Positions 32,263 to 43,159 are shown, numbered from the stretch's first letter. The stretch: 64,000 bases of DNA from Dendrolimus kikuchii (GCA_019925095.2 CM034398.1:3285001-3349000); one strand, 5' to 3'. Notes: generated from the sequence alone by a model not told the origin. Made by a program: numbers and translations.

Positions 32263-32480
32263 CCTTTTTTTTTTAATGAGTTCATCAGACAGGCAGACGA
32301 GACTGGAACCTGGTCACTAATGCCGGAACACAACTCAAGGTTGTTATAGCGGCATGCTCTAGAGTTAGACTAGGGGTGGTAGCCATCCAGTCGGGCAAGT
32401 ACCCTACCACTTGGCTGTGGGTTGTTTTGTCACCTCTTACGACAGGCCAGGAAATTGTATTATTTCTGCGTTCCGGATAA
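32263..32480 (-). repeat. SINE-1 copy with internal deletion
   Basis: Lacks the region between CAGACAGGCAGACGAG and ACTGGAACC that other copies have. Confidence 0.75.
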
Positions 32481-33000
32481 AACATAAAATAAACAACTTC
32501 AGAATATATACTACGTACTAACGTACTTTATAAACATTCTTATAGTACATAGCTGTCAAGGAAAAATACATTAAAATTATTGGCAAGTATTGAATATTTT
32601 TAAATTAATAGAATTTCTTCTTTATGGTTTTGATTTGATTGATCGAATTTTAACTCGATTATTTCCAGTTTAAATTGTGTAATTCAATTTCGTACGCGTA
32701 TTGTTTATGGCCGATTTCTTTTCCCATTGATGCCAATGGGTAATATCCAATCGTACGAACACTTAATTCGCTTTCTAAATATAATAATTAAAAGTCTTTC
32801 TTCCATTTGAAGGATTACCAAAAATATGAATATATTTTAAATTTATTATAGATTGATATAGATAAAAGTTGTCGTTAATTAAATGTATTATTAATGACCT
32901 CAACTTAATTAAAATTAAATCAAATATAAGTTGGCATGTGACGTTTTTTGATTGGTGCGTTTTTAATATTTGAATTTAATAAAATCAAAGTTCCTGATCG
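32481..33000. other. AT-rich sequence
   Basis: Nothing recognised. Confidence 0.35.
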
Positions 33001-33001
33001 C

Positions 33002-33345
33002 ACGTTACTCGGCGGATGGGGGTTGGACGAAAAAGAGTGTTAACGAAATAAAAATGCTGACCACTGTATATTATTATACAATTTTGAACTTTAATGTAAT
33101 GTAGTAAAATCTACATACATAGATAGCTTCACGCCAGTTCCCTTGCGGGGTAGGCACGAACAACAGAGCGCTATTTAGGCTTGTTCTTACACACCTCACT
33201 CGCTTCTTTGACATTCATAGCTCTTGTCATGCACGCTCGTCTGTTCTTAAGGCTCCTGATATCACCTTCTAGTAAAATCTAAAATAATATCAATTAGTTT
33301 AATATACGATGCTCTGAAAATATAAGGTCTTATCATCTTTATTAT
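33002..33345 (+). repeat. REP-3 copy carrying a LINE-A insertion
   Basis: GTTACTCGGCGGATGGG, AAAAATGCTGACC and GAAAATATAAGGTCTT match 43627-44230. The LINE-A at 33114-33269 interrupts it. Confidence 0.65.
33114..33269 (-). mobile_element. LINE-A copy a9, 12-bp TSD
   Basis: TAGTAAAATCTA at 33102-33113 and 33270-33281. The empty site is visible in the REP-3 copy at about 44150-44170. Confidence 0.85.
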
Positions 33346-33470
33346 TATACAATTTCTTTAGTAGTCTGTGATTGTCTTAGATGGCCTCTGATGGCCTTCT
33401 TTGGCCTTCGGTGGTCTGCGATGATCCTCGAAACTTCATTCTAACATTATCGCTTATGACTGGTTCCTAT

Positions 33471-33586
33471 ATCTTACTATTCATTCCCTTGCCTTACCAT
33501 TGGCTGAATTCTGACATTACTTGTATGGAGTTTATGCCAAATTTTAACCGATAAGCAAACGAACGGTCGGTAAGATACAGGCCCCG
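33471..33586. mobile_element. MITE-3 copy
   Basis: TGGTTCCTATATCTTAC at left, GGTAAGATACAGG at right. Confidence 0.65.
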
Positions 33587-33589
33587 GCC

Positions 33590-33660
33590 ACTCGTATTGC
33601 AGATGTCCACGGGTGTCGGTAACCACTTACTACCGTGCATCGATCGCCAGTTTTCCAATA
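33590..33660 (+). mobile_element. LINE-D 3' tail fragment
   Basis: GCAGATGTCCACGGGTGTCG to CGCCAGTTTTCC, interrupted by a LINE-A insertion at its end. Confidence 0.55.
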
Positions 33661-33858
33661 CATACATACATAACTTCACGCCAGTTCCCTTGCGGGGTAG
33701 GCACGGACAACAGAGCGCCATTTAGGTTTATTCTTACAAACCTCACTTGCTTCTTTGACATTCATAGCTCTTGTCATGAACGCTCGTCTGTTCTTAAGGC
33801 TAGACATCACCTTCTGCTAGTACACGATCAATTTGATCATGGAAAGTGTGTCGTGGCC
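33661..33858 (-). mobile_element. LINE-A copy a10, at least 8-bp TSD
   Basis: TTCCAATA at 33653-33660 and 33859-33866. Inserted at the end of the LINE-D tail. Confidence 0.75.
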
Positions 33859-33946
33859 TTCCAATAAGCTAACATAAACCAAATATGGCGCAAATTTAGT
33901 GGCCAATGTCGAGTTATAAGTTTTATTGACAGCAAACTAAACAAAC

Positions 33947-34001
33947 AACTTGTTCGTGCCTACCCCGCAAGGGAACTGGCGTGAAGTTATGTATGTATGC
34001 A
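33947..34001 (+). mobile_element. LINE-A copy a11, only 55 bp, 13-bp TSD
   Basis: AAACTAAACAAAC at 33934-33946 and 34002-34014. The insert is just TTGTTCGTGCCTACCCCG through the ATGT tail. Confidence 0.9.
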
Positions 34002-34189
34002 AAACTAAACAAACTAGAACATACGAAAGAATTTAAAATAAAATACGAGCCACAAAAACAGGATTTTTAATATATGCTTACAAAATTAAATTTTGCATAA
34101 TCTGGACTGTTCGAGATAAACGAATTAAAGTCGTAAATTCATCGAGTAATTTATTTTTAAACCAACTGACATTGGCGATTTGGTGATAT

Positions 34190-34768
34190 ATGAATATTGT
34201 TATGACGTGGATTTTCTTATTACCCACGGTTCCGTTTGCGTTGATTCAAACTTTGTAGACAAAGTTATGTATGTATGTATGTATGTATTATGACGTGGAT
34301 TTTCTTATTACCCACGGTTCCGTTTGCGTTGATTCAAACTTTGTAGACAAAGTGGTGGGTCGATCACTGGGAGTCTCTGGGATGATAGTGTGCAAAAGCA
34401 TTCCACCGGCTGAGCTGAAATAAGATTTTTTTAAAAAGGTTTTTAAATACAAGCTTTTGAGATCCTGGATATCATGTAGCAGCAGAGTGCTAGCCAAGAC
34501 AAGTAAAACGAGTCCAAACACGACGGGTCTATCTTGTTTAGTACAGGAGTTCCTATGGTCACCTTACGACTCCATCATCAAATCAGCTCCATGGTAGCAT
34601 ATTATTGCATTGTCACGCGATATACATATGCGTGCAAAATTTCAGCTCAATCGAAAACCGAAAAGTTGGTGAAATTTAACTTGCAAAATTCCACCCGAAC
34701 TTACATATATTACATATAATAGGTACATCCATTGCAAGTTAAATAAATGTTTGTAAAAAGGATGGGTA
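34190..34768 (+). repeat. REP-2 copy with internal 66-bp duplication
   Basis: Same family as 25393-25718 and 46849-47205. 34200-34265 is repeated at 34288-34353 with (TATG)n between. Confidence 0.75.
34266..34287 (+). mobile_element. (TATG)n, possibly a bare LINE-A tail
   Basis: 22 bp of TATG units preceded by AAAGT, as in the LINE-A end GAAGTTATGTATG. Confidence 0.4.
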
Positions 34769-34776
34769 TGTAATGT

Positions 34777-34815
34777 GTATATATATATATATATATATAT
34801 TTATACATGACATAC

Positions 34816-34884
<69 letters not shown>
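34777..34884. repeat. (TA)n microsatellite, two blocks
   Basis: 34777-34801 and 34819-34884, separated by TTATACATGACATACCC. Confidence 0.95.
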
Positions 34885-34889
<5 letters not shown>

Positions 34890-35590
34890 ACCGCTATCTG
34901 AAGACCAGATAAAAGGTTTTTTCTTTCTTATTATGTTTAATCATTTTAATGAATATCAAACCTGTCCTTCAAGTTCTGTGTCAATAGGTATTTTTTAGGT
35001 AAGCGTATTCCTCTTAGACCATATCTCTACTCTCTACTCTACTAACCTATACTGAAACAAAAGAGAAAACACTTAATTCTTAATTCAAAATATCCGTAAC
35101 ATCTCATCACCATCTAGTGAAGGTAGAACTAACTATGAGGGTAATTCATAAAAAATATCATTCTCGTTGCCATGAGGATGTATATGTTAGTAAATTGCAA
35201 CAGTGGCGCTAAAGAAATGCAATTGGAGCGACATCTTTTCGAATATACTCATCTAACCTTCGGGAAGAGTATTTTTTCTGGATGAAAGGTCTCCATGTTT
35301 TCTTGTATATCCCTGACAACGTTTTATGTAGAACTTCGTGAAAATCTGTTGCGTAGTTAAGGCGTGAAAGCGTCACAAATAAACGGACTTACATTCGCAT
35401 ATATAATACTATTTTTTCACACCTCCAAGAAATACTCCAACTTAATATTAGGAATTTTCTGTTTATAAGGGAAAAGCATTAATTAATTTCTTAATATTAT
35501 GCTCCTAAAATTTCATAAAAACACACTGAGAGACTGGAAAGCTTTGAGATTAATTAATTAATTATGAAAATATTTTAGATTAATAAAGGA
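34885..35590. other. Unassigned, includes a decayed transposon end
   Basis: 35290-35412 has the phrase CGTGAAAATCTGTTGCGTAG followed by GCGTGAAAGCGTCACAAATA, seen in many lepidopteran transposon ends. No gene found. Confidence 0.35.
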
Positions 35591-35591
35591 C

Positions 35592-35611
35592 AGCGGCGAC
35601 ACTTGTAGAAG
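35592..35611. other. Perfect small hairpin
   Basis: CGACACTT, GTAG loop, AAGTGTCG, just left of the 168-bp array. Confidence 0.7.
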
Positions 35612-35648
35612 TGTCGTAAGTATGTCGCTATTTCATCAAATATTTTAG

Positions 35649-36460
35649 AAGTGATAACTTCTTATGGGATGGTAAACTGCTTCGTTACGTAACGCGTTAC
35701 GGCGCCAGTCTATCTGTTCAGTGATCATGGAAAAACTACTGGACCAACTTAAATTAGATTAAGTTATCACTTCTGTCGGGTGTCCCAAATACACCTGATA
35801 TTTGAAGTGATAACTTCTTATGGGAGGGTAAACTGTTTCGTTACGTCATGGGTTACGTAACGCGTTACGGCGCCAGTCTGTCTGTTCAGTGATCACGGAA
35901 AAACTACTGGACCAACTTAAATTAGTTAAGTTATCACTTCTGTCGGGTGTCCCAAAGACACCTGATTTTTGAAGTGCTAACTTCTTATGGGAGGGTAAAC
36001 TGCTTCGTTACGCCACGCGTTACGTAACGCGTTTCGGCGCCAGTCTGTCTGTTCAGTGATCACGGAAAAACTACTGGACCAACTTAGATTAGTTTAAGTT
36101 ATCACTTCTGTCGGGTGTCCCAAAGACACATGATTCTTGAAGTGATAACTTCTTATGGGAGGGTAAACTGCTTCGTTATGTCACGGGTTACGTAACGCGT
36201 TACGGCGCCAGTCAGTCTGTTCAACGATCACAGAAAAACTACTGCGCCAACTTAGATTAGTTTAAGTTATCACTTCTGTCGGGTGTCCCAAAGACACCTG
36301 ATTTTTGAAGTGATAACTTCTTATGGGAGGGTAAACTGCTTCGTTACGTCACGCGTTACGGCACCAGTCTGTCTGTTCAGTGATCACGGAAAAACTACTG
36401 CGCCAACTTAGATTACTTTAAGTTATCACTTCTGTCGGGTGTCCCAAAGACACCTGATTT
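35649..36460 (+). repeat. Tandem array, 168 bp x about 5, palindrome-rich
   Basis: Units begin GAAGTGATAACTTC at 35649, 35804, 35971, 36139 and 36307; the last three spacings are 167-168 bp. Each unit also has AAGTTATCACTTC, a palindromic TTACGTAACGCGTTACG, and a terminal hairpin GGTGTCCCAAAGACACC followed by GATTTTT. Not found elsewhere in the window. Could be a satellite seed or the repeat core of a rolling-circle element. Confidence 0.9.
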
Positions 36461-37224
36461 TTTTTTCTTTTTTTCAATTATTCAGAAAAGGATACGTATC
36501 AACCGCTCTATATACATACAAGTGGATCGATATTTGAAATCCGCGTGCGGTTCGCGGGCGCAATGGACAAAAACTCAGTTTCTCTGAGTGAAAGTTGCAA
36601 CAATCGGCCGTAGAAATCGGCTCGCAACGTGCCCGACGCTTTACGCTATACGCGTGTGTGAGTGACTCAGTTCTTGTATGTCTACGAGGGTGTTGTACGT
36701 ATGTGTAGTATATATGAATATTTTTATTTTATTTTATTAAGCATCACCAGCAGTTTTGTACATTTCATCAGTTCCTACACTTATGACTAAGATTTACAAT
36801 TCGATGTAAACACTAATATGTGGAACATAGCTTTCAGTTTAATTTCTTCACTGTTTTTTTTATTATTAACAACTCTACGGACCCGAGATCCGTACCCTTT
36901 TTTACAACTTAATTTCTTGAATTTAACACGCTTATTAGTTATTTTGGTTCTTGTGTGTGACATTAATTTGTTGATTTTTGTGTTGAGGTGTATGTATCTT
37001 ACGAATACCTTATTATGTTAATTTATTCTAGTTTTAATACTAAACTTATACTAATGTAGAGTGTATCTGTTATATGTTGGTGTTGTGAGGAAGTGCATGT
37101 GCAGTGTGGGCCTTATATCTATACTTATATATATTGTCCTATCTAGTGCCATGTGTGTTGTTTTCTTCTTCTATTTCTTTACTGTTATTTAATTAAACTT
37201 TAATAATAAAAATAATTCTGTAAA
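36461..37224. other. Unassigned sequence
   Basis: 36530-36670 is GC-richer (GTGCGGTTCGCGGGCGCAAT, ATCGGCTCGCAACGTGCCCG). A 67-codon hydrophobic frame at 36818-37021 has no known motif. Possibly an old mobile-element end. Confidence 0.35.
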
Positions 37225-37715
37225 AGCATATTTTATTACCTGTCGGCATTTGAACTAATTGTAATTCTTTTATGATCGTCTTCTTTTGTTCATTTATTTA
37301 TGGGTAAACGTTTCTAGTTATTGTGGAAAACACCCTATTGTCTTATTGTACTCGTTTACGGCCGCTCAGGAGCATCATTAGCCATGTGTTGCGGATTATA
37401 AGTACAAGCTAATTCTAGGAAATTTCGTCGACGTTGCCAGCGGGCACATTTGCATTTATGAAGTATAAAACGATGGCCTGATTGAGAGAGGGGGTCAGTT
37501 GAGCTACATCTACGATCTAGGCGTGACGTGTGTACATTCGGGAATCTAATAGTAACGGACTTTGCGCGTTTTATTGCTTTACGACCTTATGCATTACGTT
37601 TGGATATGTTGCGTTCGGTTATATTTGTACCTGTGTTATACGAGTTTGTATAGTTATAATAAACTCCATAGTAATTGTAACGGCATTTCAATTCGAGTCC
37701 CGCAAACTCGTAACA
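37225..37715 (-). repeat. LTR-1 copy, truncated at left
   Basis: Reverse orientation, ending in ACTCGTAACA (37715). Matches 43698-44118 over TTATATTTGTACCTGTGTTA and AATTCGAGTCC. Confidence 0.6.
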
Positions 37716-37769
37716 ATAACAAAAATGTGTAAGGTAATGAAATTAGTCTGTCCTTCAGTCTATGTCTAA

Positions 37770-38008
37770 CTAGCTGTGCCCGCGACGTCGCCCGCGTGGA
37801 ATTTGTTTTCAAAACCCCCCGTTTTTGAAACATTCTTCATTCGTGCTCCGCTCTTATTGGTCTTAGCGTAATGATATATAGCTTATAGCCTTCCTCGATA
37901 AATGGGCTATCTAACACTGAAAGAATTTTTCAAATCAGACCAGTAGTTCCTAAAATTAGCGCGTTCAAAACAAACAAACTCTTCAGCTTTATATATTAGT
38001 ATATAAGA
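37770..38008 (-). mobile_element. Short Helitron, 239 bp, complete ends
   Basis: CTAG at 37770-37773 preceded by A; GA at 38007-38008 followed by T. Near the 3' end GCGACGTCGC forms a hairpin. Minus strand starts TCTTATATACTAATATATAA. Confidence 0.75.
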
Positions 38009-38184
38009 TTACTGTCTTTTTGGGCTAAACGATTTTTTTTATAAAATGAATTTTTGGAGTCAAGGTAAATGTCAGTAACATCACTGCTACTGTTGAGAAT
38101 TCTACACATTCTAGAGATAGGGGAGTTAGCACCTAGTACTGTTGTTCTTAATGTGGAAAAGAAGGGGAAAAATATAAGCTCTTT

Positions 38185-38285
38185 ACCCTTTTTTTAACGA
38201 GGGGAAGTCGGTTTGAGGACTATCCACCGCGGGGAAATCGCTCTGGGGAGTGTGGCATTCGCCATGTTGGGGTAATACTCGGCAA
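38185..38285 (-). mobile_element. LINE-C (R1-clade) 3' UTR fragment
   Basis: AACGAGGGGAAGTCGGTTTG after a T-run matches the end of the relic at 9000. About 100 bp only. Confidence 0.55.
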
Positions 38286-38288
38286 TTT

Positions 38289-38562
38289 ATCCGTGCAGGA
38301 ACGGAGAAAGAATACAATTTCCTGCGGCCAGGTGGTAGGGCATTTGCCCGACCGGATGCCTACCACCCCTGGTCTAAAGCATGTCGCCATAACAACCTTG
38401 AGTTGTTTTCCGGCATTAGTGACCAGGTTCCAGTCTCCCTTAAGAGAGCAGCAGCGCATTTGTAGCAACTTTGCTGTTGCAAATGTCCATAGGCGATGGT
38501 AACCGCTTTCCATCAAGTGGGCCGTCTGCCTGTCTGCTGATCTCCTGCAATAAAAAAAATCA
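38289..38562 (+). repeat. SINE-1 copy, short internal deletion
   Basis: Has 5' CCGTGCAGGAACGGAG and 3' TGCAATAAAAAAAAT. Lacks the GGCCTGTCGTAAGAGGCGAC segment. Confidence 0.85.
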
Positions 38563-38698
38563 CTATCGAATTGTATTCGAATAGACAATTCGATACAAGT
38601 TGTTATACGCATACACAAATAGGGATATGCAAATAGATTTAAGTAAATTTTTGGTTAGGTATTTATTTTAATTTTAAAGTATTAAAAAAAAAAACAAT

Positions 38699-38788
38699 TG
38701 ATCGTGTACTAGCAGAAGGTGATGTCAGGAGCCTTAAGAACAGACGAGCGTGCATGACAAGAGTTATGAATGTCAAAGAAGCAAGTTC
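38699..38788 (+). mobile_element. LINE-A fragment a12
   Basis: GATCGTGTACTAGCAGAAGG to AAAGAAGCAAG, then broken off by the duplicated module. Confidence 0.75.
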
Positions 38789-39033
38789 TCTCAGATCTCA
38801 GGGGTCTTGAATCACTGTGGAAGAATTGGAAGCGTTCTTTGAGATAAGACGGAGTTCGAGGGTCAAACAGTACAGAATATATAAAGAAGAGATAGAAAAT
38901 TAGCATCTCGGCGAAATCGGATTGGTAGCCATTTGATTCTTACAATATTCAGATATGTGATCATATCTATATGGATATTTTTGGTTAAGCCGAAATTACT
39001 CTCATTTTGAAGGAATTTTGCTCGCATTAGTAG
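38789..39033. repeat. Duplicated non-LINE block (module A)
   Basis: The same 245 bp is at 46277-46534. Starts TTCTCTCAGATCTCAGGG. A broken plus-strand frame reads VKQYRIYKEEIEN. Origin unknown. Confidence 0.8.
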
Positions 39034-39332
39034 GAAAGGAATGCTCCCGTGGTTCGGGCATGTGGAAAGAATGCATGATAAAAGAATGTCTAAACAGATA
39101 TACAATGCAAAAGTGGATGGATGTAGAAGTCGTGGAAGGCCACACCTTCCATGGTCAAATTGATCGTGTACTAGCAGAAGGTGATGTCAGGAGCCTTAAG
39201 AACAGACGAGCGTGCATGACAAGAGCTATGAATGTCAAAGAAGCAAGTGAGGCGTGTAAGAATAAGCCTAAATGGCGCTCTGTTGTTCGTGCCTACCCCG
39301 CAAGGGAACTGGCGTGAAGTTATGTATGTATG
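39034..39332 (+). mobile_element. LINE-A copy a13 (part of module A)
   Basis: GAAAGGAATGCTCCCG to the ATGT tail. The left TSD half (TACTCTCATTTT) is present near 39000, but the right half is missing here. Confidence 0.8.
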
Positions 39333-39411
39333 ATACAGCATAATGGTGAGCTATCAAAGTCATTGTAATTAATCATCATAGCTTTTTGATTTGGTGTCTA
39401 TGTCGCCATTC

Positions 39412-39800
39412 TACCGACTAGTTCATAGACACTTTCTAGACACTTGGAAGTTATCCATGGCTCCTAGCGTACGCTCTGTTATACCCATGTACTGCGAGGG
39501 TTAATGCTTACCTGCAAGACTGCCGAGATACTTCAGCAGCCCACTTATCATATACCCTGTTTTCAATGCGAGTGTGTCGGTCTGTCGTTAATTTCAGTTG
39601 CGAGTGGTTGCTTTTCTTAAATCAAGTACTTTTCATAATTATAGTGTTTAATTAAAAATATTTTTTTTTTAAAGAATAAATTTATTTCCCTTATAACAAC
39701 TCCTTCATACCATACGTGTGCAAACCATGGATCTAACTCCCTCCCGCGGTTTTGCTAGATAGCTACAATATGAGGCTCTTATAAAGGGATATTAACACAG
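39412..39800 (+). mobile_element. LINE-D fragment in two pieces
   Basis: 39412-39505 (ACACTTGGAAGTTATCCATG) and 39700-39800 (CCCTCCCGCGGTTTTGC, CTACAATATGAGGCTC) correspond to 24958-25090. About 190 bp of foreign AT-rich DNA separates them. Confidence 0.5.
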
Positions 39801-39864
39801 GTTGTATAATTAAAAACTTGGTCAGGAAAGTTAATTATATTTATTAAATGAAATATTTATACAA

Positions 39865-40018
39865 ATTCAAATTCAAAATAAGTTCCACTGGAGAACACTT
39901 TTTGAAGGTCATAACATGTGAGTTAAAATTTAATTTTTACTTCCTATTCTATGTACACCGCTTCGCAACGTGTTAATGCTGTTAAGGAGAAGAAGCAGCT
40001 AGAAACTCCCCAGCAACA
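39865..40018 (-). mobile_element. LINE-H 3' fragment
   Basis: See 245-425. Ends abruptly where the hairpin at 40019 begins. Confidence 0.5.
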
Positions 40019-40103
40019 CGGTGCCGAGCAAACCATAAAAATTACCATATATACCAACAAAATGTTGCAAAATATTGTAATTTTTATGGTTTACTCGGCA
40101 CCG
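40019..40103. other. 85-bp near-perfect hairpin
   Basis: Arms of 27 bp (CGGTGCCGAGCAAACC...ATTAC and its complement, one mismatch) around a 31-bp loop. Could be a tiny foldback element or, if transcribed, a small-RNA precursor. Confidence 0.75.
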
Positions 40104-40243
40104 ACTTCAAGATGTAGAAAGTTTTATATTATTATGTCTCTTAATAAACTAAATAAATTCTTAGTCTTTTAAGCAACCCTTTGAGCAAGGAGGCTGGATT
40201 ATTATTTAAGTTCCTGATTAAAATATTTAAAAATAGAGCTATT

Positions 40244-40555
40244 TTTTTTATATTGCAGGAGTTCAGCAGACAGGCAGACGGCCCACTTGATGGAAAGCGG
40301 TTACCATCGCCTATGGACATTTGCAACAGCAAAGTTGCTACAAATGCGTTGCTGCTCTCTTAAGGGAAACTGGAGCCTGGTCATTAATGCCGGAACACAA
40401 CTCAAGGTTGTTATGGCGACATACTTTAGACCAGGGGTGGTAGCCGTCCAGTCGGGCAAATGCCCTACCACCTGGCTGTGGATTGTTAAGTCGCCTCTTA
40501 CGACAGGCCGCCCGGCCGCAGGAAATTGTAGTCTTTCTCCGTTCCTGCACGGATG
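40244..40555 (-). repeat. SINE-1 copy, full length
   Basis: T-run to CCTGCACGGATG. Close to the copy at 21858. Confidence 0.85.
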
Positions 40556-40936
40556 AAAATGCTAGTTACAATTAAGTTTAAAATTATATTTAAGTTTATT
40601 TAATATATTAAAAAAATGTAAATTTGCCATCACCTATGAGGCTGATAGCGTCACTGGTGACGAAGTCTCAATAAAAAATTAAATAAAAAAAAACAAAAAC
40701 TTCTTAGTCAAAAATCTTTATTAAGTTATTTTATACTTTTTAGTTTTTGAAGTCAGTTTTTTTGTAAATAAAGTTACCTTTTGTATATTGACAAAAGTCG
40801 TTCGTGCTTATCAATGACAAACATAACCTTCCAGTTATGCAAATAAAGGTATACGGAAGTTGTCTACTGTGTAAAAACTATGCAAAATCTAAAATATATT
40901 AATATAAATAATACTTCCTTTATACATACAAACACA
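40556..40936. other. AT-rich sequence
   Basis: Nothing recognised. Confidence 0.35.
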
Positions 40937-41428
40937 TACATAGATAACTTCACGCCAGTTCCCTTGCGGGGTAGGCACGGACAACAGAGCGCCATTCTGG
41001 CTTATTCTTACACACCTCACTTGCTTCTTTGACATTCATAACTCTTGTCATGCACGCTCGTCTGTTCTTAAGGCTCCTGACATCACCTTCTGCTAGTACA
41101 CGATCAATTTGATCATGGAAGGTGGCCTTCCACGACTGCTGCATCCATCCACTTTTGCATTGTATATCTGTTTAGTCATTCTTTCCACATGCCCGAACCA
41201 CCGAAGCATTCCTTTCCTTACCTTCACCCCGACACTCTCTTGCAGACCAACTCTCTTTCTTACTTCGGTATTCCGAAAGCGGTCCGCGAGCGTCACTCCG
41301 CAGTTTACTCTACTTTCTTGCTCTCTCTTCTATACCCAACTCTCGCTTCCATACGTGAGCGTAGGTACCAGCACCGCGTTGTGTATGGCGAGCTGGGCCT
41401 TCTGGCTGAGGTTCTTAGCGCCTAGAAG
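40937..41428 (-). mobile_element. LINE-A copy a14 with internal deletions
   Basis: Reverse, about 490 bp. Short deletions near 41128, 41180 and 41308 relative to the copy at 28017. From about 41365 it belongs to module B. Confidence 0.8.
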
Positions 41429-41639
41429 AAGAATTCACTCTTTTTTTCCTATTCTATTCACTATTCCTTTATACATACTATATCAGTTATACATCGTATT
41501 TTCATTAGAATATTGCCCCACTCCTTTAGCTCGTATATTACTAGAATGTTCCTCGAGGCCGCACCGCGGGTCAAAACTAGTTCGTGTCTCTTGTTTAAAA
41601 AGCAAGCATTAATACAGGTCATATTGTATCATTTTGCCA
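41429..41639. repeat. Module B linker, also at 47660-47870
   Basis: ATTCACTCTTTTTTTCC through CCTCGAGGCCGCACCGCGGG to ATTGTATCATTTTGCCAG, nearly identical in both places. It joins a LINE-A piece to a SINE-1. Confidence 0.8.
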
Positions 41640-41867
41640 GGCGGTAGGGCATTCGCCCGATTGGATGGCTACCACCCCTGGTCTAAAGTATGTCGCTATA
41701 ACAACCTTGAGTTGTGTTCCGGCATTAGTGACCAGGTTCCAGCCTCCCTTAAGAGAGCAGCACCGCATTTATAGCACCTTTGGTGTTGCAAATGTCCCTA
41801 GGCGATGGTAACCGCTTTCCATCAAGTGGGCCGTCTGCCTGTCTGCTGAACTCCTCCAATAAAAAAA
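41640..41867 (+). repeat. SINE-1 copy, 5'-truncated
   Basis: Starts GCGGTAGGGCATTCGCCC, ends CTCCAATAAAAAAAT. Confidence 0.8.
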
Positions 41868-42002
41868 TAATAATGTGTTATTTGCCCCCGGAAGATTCAC
41901 TTTATTTCATATCGCAAACTATCCCATCTCCCGGGATGAAAAGTATCTATGTTTATTTTCTGTATTAAAACTACATATGTACAAAATTATAGCAAAACGG
42001 AT

Positions 42003-42230
42003 ATGACCAAAATGCTAAAATGATTAAAATGGCCAAAATCGTCAAAATGACTAAAATGGCCACATTATCAAAATGGCGAAAATCATCGCAATCGCAAAAA
42101 TTATCAGAATGACTAAAATCGCCAAAATTTCCAAACTAGCCATAATAGCCAAAATCGTCAAAATGATCAAAACGACCATTAGGACCAAAATGACCAAAAT
42201 AACCAAAATGACGAAAATAGCAATTCACAA
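42003..42230 (+). repeat. 9-bp degenerate minisatellite, about 25 units
   Basis: Unit AATGACCAA with variation; read in frame it gives Thr/Ala-Lys-Met/Ile triplets. Confidence 0.85.
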
Positions 42231-42514
42231 AAGAAAAAATAATATCCTACGTACTGGGATAGTCTTTACATAAGTCTATCCCAAATCTATCCCGTTATCC
42301 GGAGTGAAATGTATTCCTTTCCAGCTTCGGTATTAAAATTACACATATACCAAATTTCAGCCAAATTGGTCCAATAGTTTTTCCGTCAAAGCATAACAAA
42401 CAGAGAGACAAATATATTTTTATCCCGGAAATTATCCCATTTTTCGGGATAATAAATATCATATATTCATCCTCGACATCAAAAAAATATATAAATATAT
42501 ATACTGAGTTTTAG

Positions 42515-42637
42515 AGCCGAGGTAAGACTCCTTAGGGAGCTCCCTCGAGCAAGTTCGAAGGCACTCGCCCCAAAGACCCCGGTAAAGTTGTAAGGTCTTC
42601 GGACCAACAACATAAAGTCAAGTCCAATAAAAAAATA
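42515..42637 (+). mobile_element. 123-bp retroposed insertion with 12-bp TSD
   Basis: ACTGAGTTTTAG at 42503-42514 and 42638-42649 flanks an insert starting AGCCGAGGTAAGACTCC and ending in an A-rich AATAAAAAAATA. Source not recognised (LINE 3' UTR or processed RNA). Confidence 0.75.
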
Positions 42638-42732
42638 ACTGAGTTTTAGCCAAATTGATCCAGTAGTTTTTCCCGTGAAAACTTTCACATTCATAATATT
42701 AATAGGGATTTATTCAACAATATTTATTAATA

Positions 42733-42951
42733 CATACATACATACATAACTTCACGCCAGTTCCCTTGCGGGGTAGGCACGAACAACAGAGTGCCATTTA
42801 GGCTTATTCTTACACACCTCACTTGCCTCTTTGACATTCATAACTCTTGTCATGCAAGCTCGTCTGTTCTTAAGGTTCCTGACATCACCTTCTGCTAGTA
42901 CATGATCAATTTGATCATGGAAGGTGTGTCGTGGCCTTCCACGACTTTATA
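42733..42951 (-). mobile_element. LINE-A copy a15, about 14-bp TSD
   Basis: AATATTTATTAATA at 42719-42732 and 42952-42965. Confidence 0.85.
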
Positions 42952-43159
42952 AATATTTATTAATAAAAGAGCTATATAACTTACAAACAAGCGTAAAAAT
43001 CGGACTAGTAGTTTGTAGTTTATTTAGATATGCAATAAACACAAGCATTTCAACTGTATACTCTTAACTTATGAAGTCTAGAATTTGCTACGAAGCGCGT
43101 TGATGTCTAATTCAAGAAACTCGTACCTTATTTTCGTAGTGTTATTTATTATGTACTAA

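Larger units (their letters stand above)
41887..42720. repeat. Unclassified element with monomers and a 9-bp array
   Basis: Contains diverged repeats of CCAAATTGGTCCAATAGTTT and CGGGATAATAAATAT. Interrupted by the 9-bp array (42003-42230) and a small insertion (42515-42637). Confidence 0.45.

Noticed and set aside
34807..34998. Tyr-Ile repeat frame
   Set aside because: Pure (TA)n translation. Same for parts of 22652-22876 beyond the donor and 48688-49023.
36570..36700. TCAGTTT and TCAGTTC initiator-like motifs in a GC-richer patch
   Set aside because: No DPE at +28 to +32 (TCGGC and TACGT instead) and no following exon structure.
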